DNA from: an uncultured bacterium
GTDB lineage: Bacteria > Bacillota > Clostridia > Lachnospirales > Lachnospiraceae
Assembly: GCA_905214675.1 (NCBI GenBank)
Contig: CAJMMS010000061.1
Span: forward strand, 1 to 10,214
Reading direction: 5' to 3'
Length of the DNA: 10,214 nucleotides
Shown here: one piece after another, positions 5,352-10,214 of the stretch
Position numbering within the stretch: the stretch's first letter is position 1
Layout: each line of letters opens with the position of its first letter
The notes under the pieces: generated by a model
What the model was told of the DNA's origin: nothing
The model's database searches: none
What the model saw: only the letters and a program-made list of their open reading frames with translations
Translations under genes and position numbers: made by a program

Positions 5352-8300
5352 GTGAAAAGAAAAGAGCTAATGAAACGAGCACTTTCCCTGGCTTTGTGTG
5401 CCATGATGACAGTTGGAAATCTGCCATCCGTGGCTTATGCCAGTGAGAATCCACAAATTGCAGTTGAGCAGGTCACTCAGGCAGATGATGAATCAGTCGA
5501 TACCACTGCTGATGCAGAATCTGCAGCACAAGCGTATCTGAAAAAAAAATTTTATTGATGGTACAACCAAGGTTATCACCACAGGTGGCACCAGTGTTGT
5601 CAAAAGTGAAGATGGTCTTACCTATAATATTGGTCTGAAAACACCGTCAGGATCTATTATGGATACTCTGCGTCTGGTGTCAGTATCCAGTAATTATGTA
5701 AGTGGATGGTACATCGAAGAAAATGATTATTTATCTTATCTATCCGGCGGTACTCCTGCATCACCTGGAAAGCTTTCCATCACAAGACCAACAGTTAATA
5801 CCCCTGTCAAAGTTACTCTGAAATTATTTGCAGAAGGTACAGATGCCTCTGCCATCAATGACGGCACTGCTACCGCACTTGCCACACAGGATTTTACCTT
5901 TATTCTGGAAGCAGACGTCCCTGAAGCAGAATACAAGGTACTGATTGCCGTTCAGGATGAAGAAAAAAATCCTATCACCGATGCAACCGTTACTCTGGAA
6001 AAGGATGGCTGGAATAAAGTTACACCAGAAAACGACGGCAGTTACAAATTGGAAGATGGTGCATCTTACAAACTGACTGTAAAAAAAGATGGTTATGCTG
6101 ATTATACTGAAACATTTATTTATAATGAAAATTCAGCAGAACCAACCCTGACAAAAACAGTAACCTTAAGTCCGATCGTCATGCAGAATGTCAGATTTTC
6201 TGTTAAAGACAAAGTAACCGGTAATACCATTGATCATGCATCAGTCAAAGTAAAACAAGGTTACTATACAACGATCAGTCCAGAAACCGATGGCAGCTAT
6301 AAACTGCAGAAAGGCATAAGCTACAACTGGACCGTTGAGGCAACCAATTATAAAACCGCCAACGGAACCATCACACCAAGCGAAGATACTACCATTGATG
6401 TAGAGCTGGAAAAAAATATTACCAACTATACCGTAACCTTCCAGCCGATGGACGGTGACACAGCCATCACATCCTTTGACCTCAAAGTGGAAGAAGAAGT
6501 TGAGGATGACTATGGTGACAGCGACTGGGAAACTGTAAGTGCAAACGATGACGGATCTTACACTCTGAGCAAGTCCGAAGTTTATCGCTACTCTGTCACT
6601 GCCGAAGGATACAAGCAAGTAAAAAATATTTCCTATACACCGGCTGGAAATGAAGAGACAATCACCGTACCGGTTGCCATGGACAAAGATATCCAGGTAG
6701 CTCCGGAAGATCAGGCTGCCGTTGATAAAGTAAAAGAAATCTTTGACAAAGAAATCGGCGCTCTTCGTACATCTTACAAAGACTATACCAGTATCAATGC
6801 ACTGGTTGCAGCAAAACTCAGAACCGGCAGCTATACATCCGTTGAGAAGGCAGATCAGATAACGGTATCCGTTGTTTCTTCTGATGATACGGACTGGCTC
6901 AGCACCGATGGTACAATCCACTACTCCACTGCCGACACTCTGAATTCTTACGGAATCAATTCAAAAACAGTTTCCGTTGTACTGAAATTCAGCTTAAATG
7001 GTGCGACAGCAGAAGCGGCAGAACGCAGAGTGATCATCGGATGGGACCAGAAACATTTCGCTTCCAAAATGAAATCTGAAGCAGACCAGCTTACCTGGGA
7101 TAAGATCAAAGGCGAAAATACTGACCAGACAGAGGTAACTTCTAATCTGACACTTCCGCAACGTATGGGAAACAGCCTGCGTACCGTATGGTCTACAATC
7201 ACCTGGACTTCTTCCAACACAGATGTGATCCAAATTCAGAATCCTTCGGATTCCTTAAGTTACGAAGCAACCGGTGTGATCAATCAGCCGGAAGAAGATA
7301 CGGAAGTCACACTGACTGCTACGTTCACTGCAAACGATTCCGTTATGAATGAGCAGGTTGAAAAAACATCTGATATTGATACAATCAGTGTACCATTTAT
7401 CGTAACTGTAAAAGGTACCGGGAAACCGGCTCCGACCGAAGAAGAACTGAAGTCCATTCTGGATCAGTATTATAAGATTACAGATCTTGTTTATTATGGA
7501 ACAACCACAGCGATCGATCCGGAAGCCTGCACCGGCGATATCCAACTGCCACGCTATACACGTATCAAAGACGATAATGGCGAATATGTCTTTAATAATA
7601 AAGAAATCACCGTAACTTCTGACAACGATGCCATCAAGATCAATGGCTATAAAGCAAATGTGGATGTATTCCAGCCACAGGATACCACTGTCAACCTGAC
7701 TGTTTCCTTTACACGTGAAGGTGTGACTGTTTCCGAAATATTCCAAATCACCGTTAAAAAACTGACACAGGATGACCTGGATCAGGAAGTAGCAATGATG
7801 GACTATGCGAAAGCTCATTATTTCGACGGTATCAAAGGAAACAACGTATCCGCAGATAAGATCACTGAAGATCTGCATCCGTTCCAGGAAATGTATTTTG
7901 ATGCAGACGGAAATGCCGTCTGGGTATATGATATCAGCAATATTACCGATGCCGGTATCTGTGCAGATGGATATTTCGATGATCCATGGGAAATGGAAGG
8001 TGCTGGCTACAACAAATTCCGTTCTTCCAACAATGCTGTAATCCAGCATGAAAATCTGGTTGTTATCCGTCCGGAAACTCCTACTGAAATCACGATCACA
8101 TCCTGGCTCAGCAGCGAACGTTATGGAAAATATGCATCCAGCCATCCGGACAATGAAAGTTTGCAGAAACTCTATAAACAGGAAGTATCCGTCACGGTAA
8201 CCGTACAACCGGACAGCAAAGTTTCTGAACAGCTTCAGACGGCCATTGATAACGCACAGGCACTTCTTGATTCTGTAACAGAAGGAACCGGAGCCGGTCA

Positions 8301-9990
8301 GTATCCGGAAGGAACAAAGAATAAACTTCAGACTGCCATCACAGCAGCAAAGGCTCTCCTCGAAAAAGAAAATGCAACAGACGAAGAGATCGAACAGAAA
8401 ATTACCGAGATCACTGCCCTGATCAATACAGTACAGGATTCCCAGAATGAAACGGAAGCTCTTGTTACCGTAAAGATCAATCAAGAAGCCGGCAAAGGCA
8501 TGAACGTCAGCAAAATGACCGTCAAAGCCCATACTGCCGCAAACTATGGCTATTCCAAACCGGAAGCCTACAAAAACAAAGTAACTGCACTTGATGTTCT
8601 CGTTGCATGGCATGCCGCACAGTACAAAGATGCATTTAAAGAAAACCCGACGGATTACCTGGTTGTAAGCGGTGGATTTATCAGTAAAATCTACGGCATC
8701 ACAACTTCCAGCCTTGGTTTCTGTATCAACGATCAGATCCCTGGTTCTGCCACCATTACAGAGGCACTTGTATCCAGCGGTGATTCCGTATCCGTATTCC
8801 TGTACGGTGACCTGAAAACATATCAGGATATTTATCTGTATTTTGAAACTGTACCGGAAACCATCAAAGCCGGTGAAAGTGTCGATCTGACCTTATGGGG
8901 CATGCACCCGGCAGCTTATGATGCATCTGGCAACCTCATACCTGCTGTTGTTCAGAAAGGCTATACCGTAGCTGCTGTCGATGAAGATGGCAAAAATGCT
9001 GCAACTGCTGTAACCGATGCAAACGGAAAAGCAACACTTACCATCCCATCTGGAGGAACTTACCAGATCACAGTAGCAAATCCACCACAAGACAGCACCG
9101 AAACTGCTTACATTCTGCCAAAAGATACTTTACTGGTAACTTCCACAGCAGACAGACTGACCATCCCGGAAATCGATGAGAACACAGACCTTACCGCTCT
9201 TTCCATCAAAGATGGCGATAAAGTCCTCAAAGAAGGCAGAGATTACACCGTAGACAAAACTGTGGATGGACAGAACGTAACTGTAAAAATCACTTTCCTT
9301 GGTGCTTACAGTGGTGAGATCACAAGAACTTACACGATAACACAGCCGCAGCCACCAAAACCAGAACCACCAAAGCATGAGCACAGCTTTAGTGCCTGGA
9401 AAACTATTTCTGCTGCTACCGTATTTGAAGCAGAAAAACAGGAAAGAGTATGTGCATGCGGCGAAAAAGAAACCCGTACCGTTGGAACTGCTCTCACTCC
9501 GACTATCGAGGTTAACATGACAAGCATACCACTGAAAGTAAAACAGACGACTAAGAAATTTAAAGTCAGTGGACTCGCCAATGGTGATGCTGTTGTATCT
9601 TACCTATCCAGCAATCCAAAGATTTTCACCATTGATAAAAATGGTAAGATCAAAGCTGGTAAGAAAAAAGGCAGTGCAACTCTGACCATTACTTTAAAGA
9701 GCGGACTGAAAAAGACCGTAAAAGTCAAAGTACAGAAAACTACCATAAAAACAACAAAAATCCAGGGACTGTCAAAAACAATGACACTGAAGAAAGGTTC
9801 CAAAGTAACACTTGATCCAGTTGTGACACCACTGACATCCCAGCAGAAACTTGTCTACACCTCTTCTAATAAGAAGGCAGCTACCATTTCTTCCAAGGGA
9901 GTTATCAAAGCAAAGAAATCCGGAAAAACAACGATTACCGTAAAATCCGGAAATAAGAAATTTAAGATAAAAGTAAAAGTTGTAAAATAA
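5352..9990 (+). CDS. Large secreted multi-domain Ig-like protein, frame interrupted at an A9 tract (likely phase-OFF)
   Basis: GTG 5352 lies eight bases after AGGAGG (5338-5343). The first 68 codons give a signal peptide (MKRKELMKR, hydrophobic core, cleavage likely after VAYA, residue 30) and then stop at TGA 5556-5558 just past nine A's (5541-5549). The other frame is open from 5551 (FIDGTTKVITTGG) to TAA 9990; with eight A's both parts join into about 1545 aa. Modules, in joined numbering: about 194-446 three carboxypeptidase-regulatory/PEGA-like repeats (DGSYKL and GY signatures); 448-954 several atrophied-Ig or Ig-like units; 960-1035 a FIVAR helical domain; 1037-1170 a DUF4430-like unit (TALDVLVAWH, SVSVFLYGD); 1170-1330 two further beta domains; a proline-rich linker; HEHSFSAW with CACGE; then two lysine-rich Big_2 domains to the end. 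No LPxTG or membrane anchor is present. A surface or released adhesin or carbohydrate-binding role is likely, not proven. A weak TATAAC (5311-5316) may be its -10. Confidence 0.9.
5541..5549 (+). repeat. A9 homopolymer that sets the reading frame of the surface protein
   Basis: Nine A's followed by four T's. With nine, the signal-peptide frame reads LKKKFY and stops; with eight it reads LKKN-FIDGTT and continues for nearly 1480 codons. Runs of this length slip during replication and also during transcription, so the tract could act as an on/off switch. A homopolymer sequencing error would look the same. Confidence 0.7.
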
Positions 9991-9998
9991 AATATTGT

Positions 9999-10047
9999 CG
10001 GTGGTTTCCTGGCGCATGTATGGAAAGGAAACCACCGATTATTTTTT
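9999..10047 (+). terminator. Strong intrinsic terminator of the surface-protein gene
   Basis: A perfect 12-pair stem, CGGTGGTTTCCT (9999-10010) with AGGAAACCACCG (10026-10037), a 15-base loop, then ATTATTTTTT. It starts nine bases after the stop codon. Confidence 0.92.
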
Positions 10048-10120
10048 GAAGTATGCTGTCTGCGAAAAGCCAGAACCCGTGACCTACTGCGTTTCCTTTC
10101 CTATACATTGTGGAAGGAAA
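10016..10120. repeat. Inverted near-copies of the terminator arm
   Basis: ATGTATGGAAAGGAAAC (10016-10032) recurs inverted at 10091-10108 with a one-base difference in length. The second copy also forms its own hairpin, GTTTCCTTTCC (10091-10101) with GGAAGGAAAC (about 10112-10121), with one bulged base. The arms could thus pair locally or with each other across about 58 bases. Confidence 0.45.
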
Positions 10121-10214
10121 CAGCCTCCCGTCCCGCCAATGTACGCAAGAAATTTTGTGAATCAACACTTTCCGCATCAAGATAACACAAAAATGCGTGT
10201 GCCTTTTTGTACTT
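10101..10214 (-). CDS. Possible C-terminal end of a minus-strand gene (very tentative)
   Basis: From the right edge the minus strand is open for 37 codons to TAG 10101-10103, reading KYKKAHAFLCYLDAESVDSQ and ending LAGREAVSFHNV. The composition is protein-like, but the length is short enough to be chance, no family is recognised and other frames are also open here. The terminator at 9999-10037 has a moderately T-rich flank on this strand that could serve it. It may instead be part of an intergenic repeat. Confidence 0.2.
   Translation of the reverse strand, partial: KYKKAHAFLCYLDAESVDSQNFLRTLAGREAVSFHNV

Noticed and set aside
5388..5399. Lipobox (LALC) in the signal peptide
   Set aside because: The residue before Cys is Leu rather than Gly/Ala/Ser and the Cys is too early in the hydrophobic core; cleavage after VAYA is more natural.
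5659..5661. ATG 5659 as the real start of the large protein
   Set aside because: There is no ribosome site upstream, the frame is protein-like before it, and a start here would remove the signal peptide from a plainly extracellular protein.
7255..8613. Long open frame (about 450 codons) on the minus strand inside the surface-protein gene
   Set aside because: It is antisense to a protein with clear domains, is rich in Cys, Phe and Ile as expected for a shadow frame, and has no recognisable family.
10048..10214. Other small frames on both strands at the right end
   Set aside because: Several frames are open over short distances with no ribosome site or recognised family; only the one reaching the window edge is listed, at low confidence.
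1..10214. CRISPR arrays, insertion sequences, transposases, phage genes
   Set aside because: I saw no regularly spaced direct repeats, no transposase or integrase motifs and no structural phage genes.

Overview
The window looks like chromosomal DNA from a low-to-moderate-GC gut Firmicute, most likely a Lachnospiraceae member. The grounds are AGGAGG-type ribosome binding sites, GTG starts, extended -10 promoters (TGnTATAAT-like), a TPR-type regulator resembling those common in Lachnospiraceae, and a very large secreted multi-Ig protein of the kind that family carries. The assignment is an inference from style and recognised families, not from a marker gene.

Layout, left to right. (1) 1-716, minus strand: 5' part of a regulator with an N-terminal XRE helix-turn-helix joined to a TPR-like domain; it runs off the left edge. 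(2) 717-1198: 482-base gap without a convincing gene, holding that regulator's promoter, a 12-base palindrome over its -35, and a run of four hairpins (886-1000) that may be a dispersed intergenic element. (3) 1199-1959, plus strand: a two-gene unit, an HD-domain phosphohydrolase and a 73-aa protein of unknown function, ending in a bidirectional terminator. (4) 2027-3325, minus strand: a ClC-family transporter with a strong promoter and a roughly 100-nt leader that can form a pseudoknot-like fold. (5) 3465-5128, minus strand: a tract of small or damaged genes. These are a 55-aa helix-turn-helix stub, a GatZ/KbaZ-like aldolase-subunit remnant with a frameshift and a large internal loss, and a HAD hydrolase with an in-frame TAG and a deletion over catalytic motif III. 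(6) 5158-5228, minus strand: tRNA-Gly(UCC) with its own promoter. (7) 5352-9990, plus strand: a gene for a secreted protein of about 1545 aa made of carboxypeptidase-regulatory/PEGA-like, atrophied-Ig, FIVAR, DUF4430-like and Big_2 modules. Its signal peptide and body are in different frames, separated by a run of nine A's; eight A's would join them. (8) 9991-10214: a strong terminator, then an inverted near-copy of its hairpin and possibly the tail of a minus-strand gene entering from the right.

The main theme is gene switching and decay. The large surface protein appears to be in an OFF phase caused by a slippage-prone homopolymer just after the signal peptide, and the neighbouring minus-strand metabolic and regulatory genes show classic loss-of-function lesions. 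The most interesting leads are the A9 tract and the structured leader ahead of the ClC gene.
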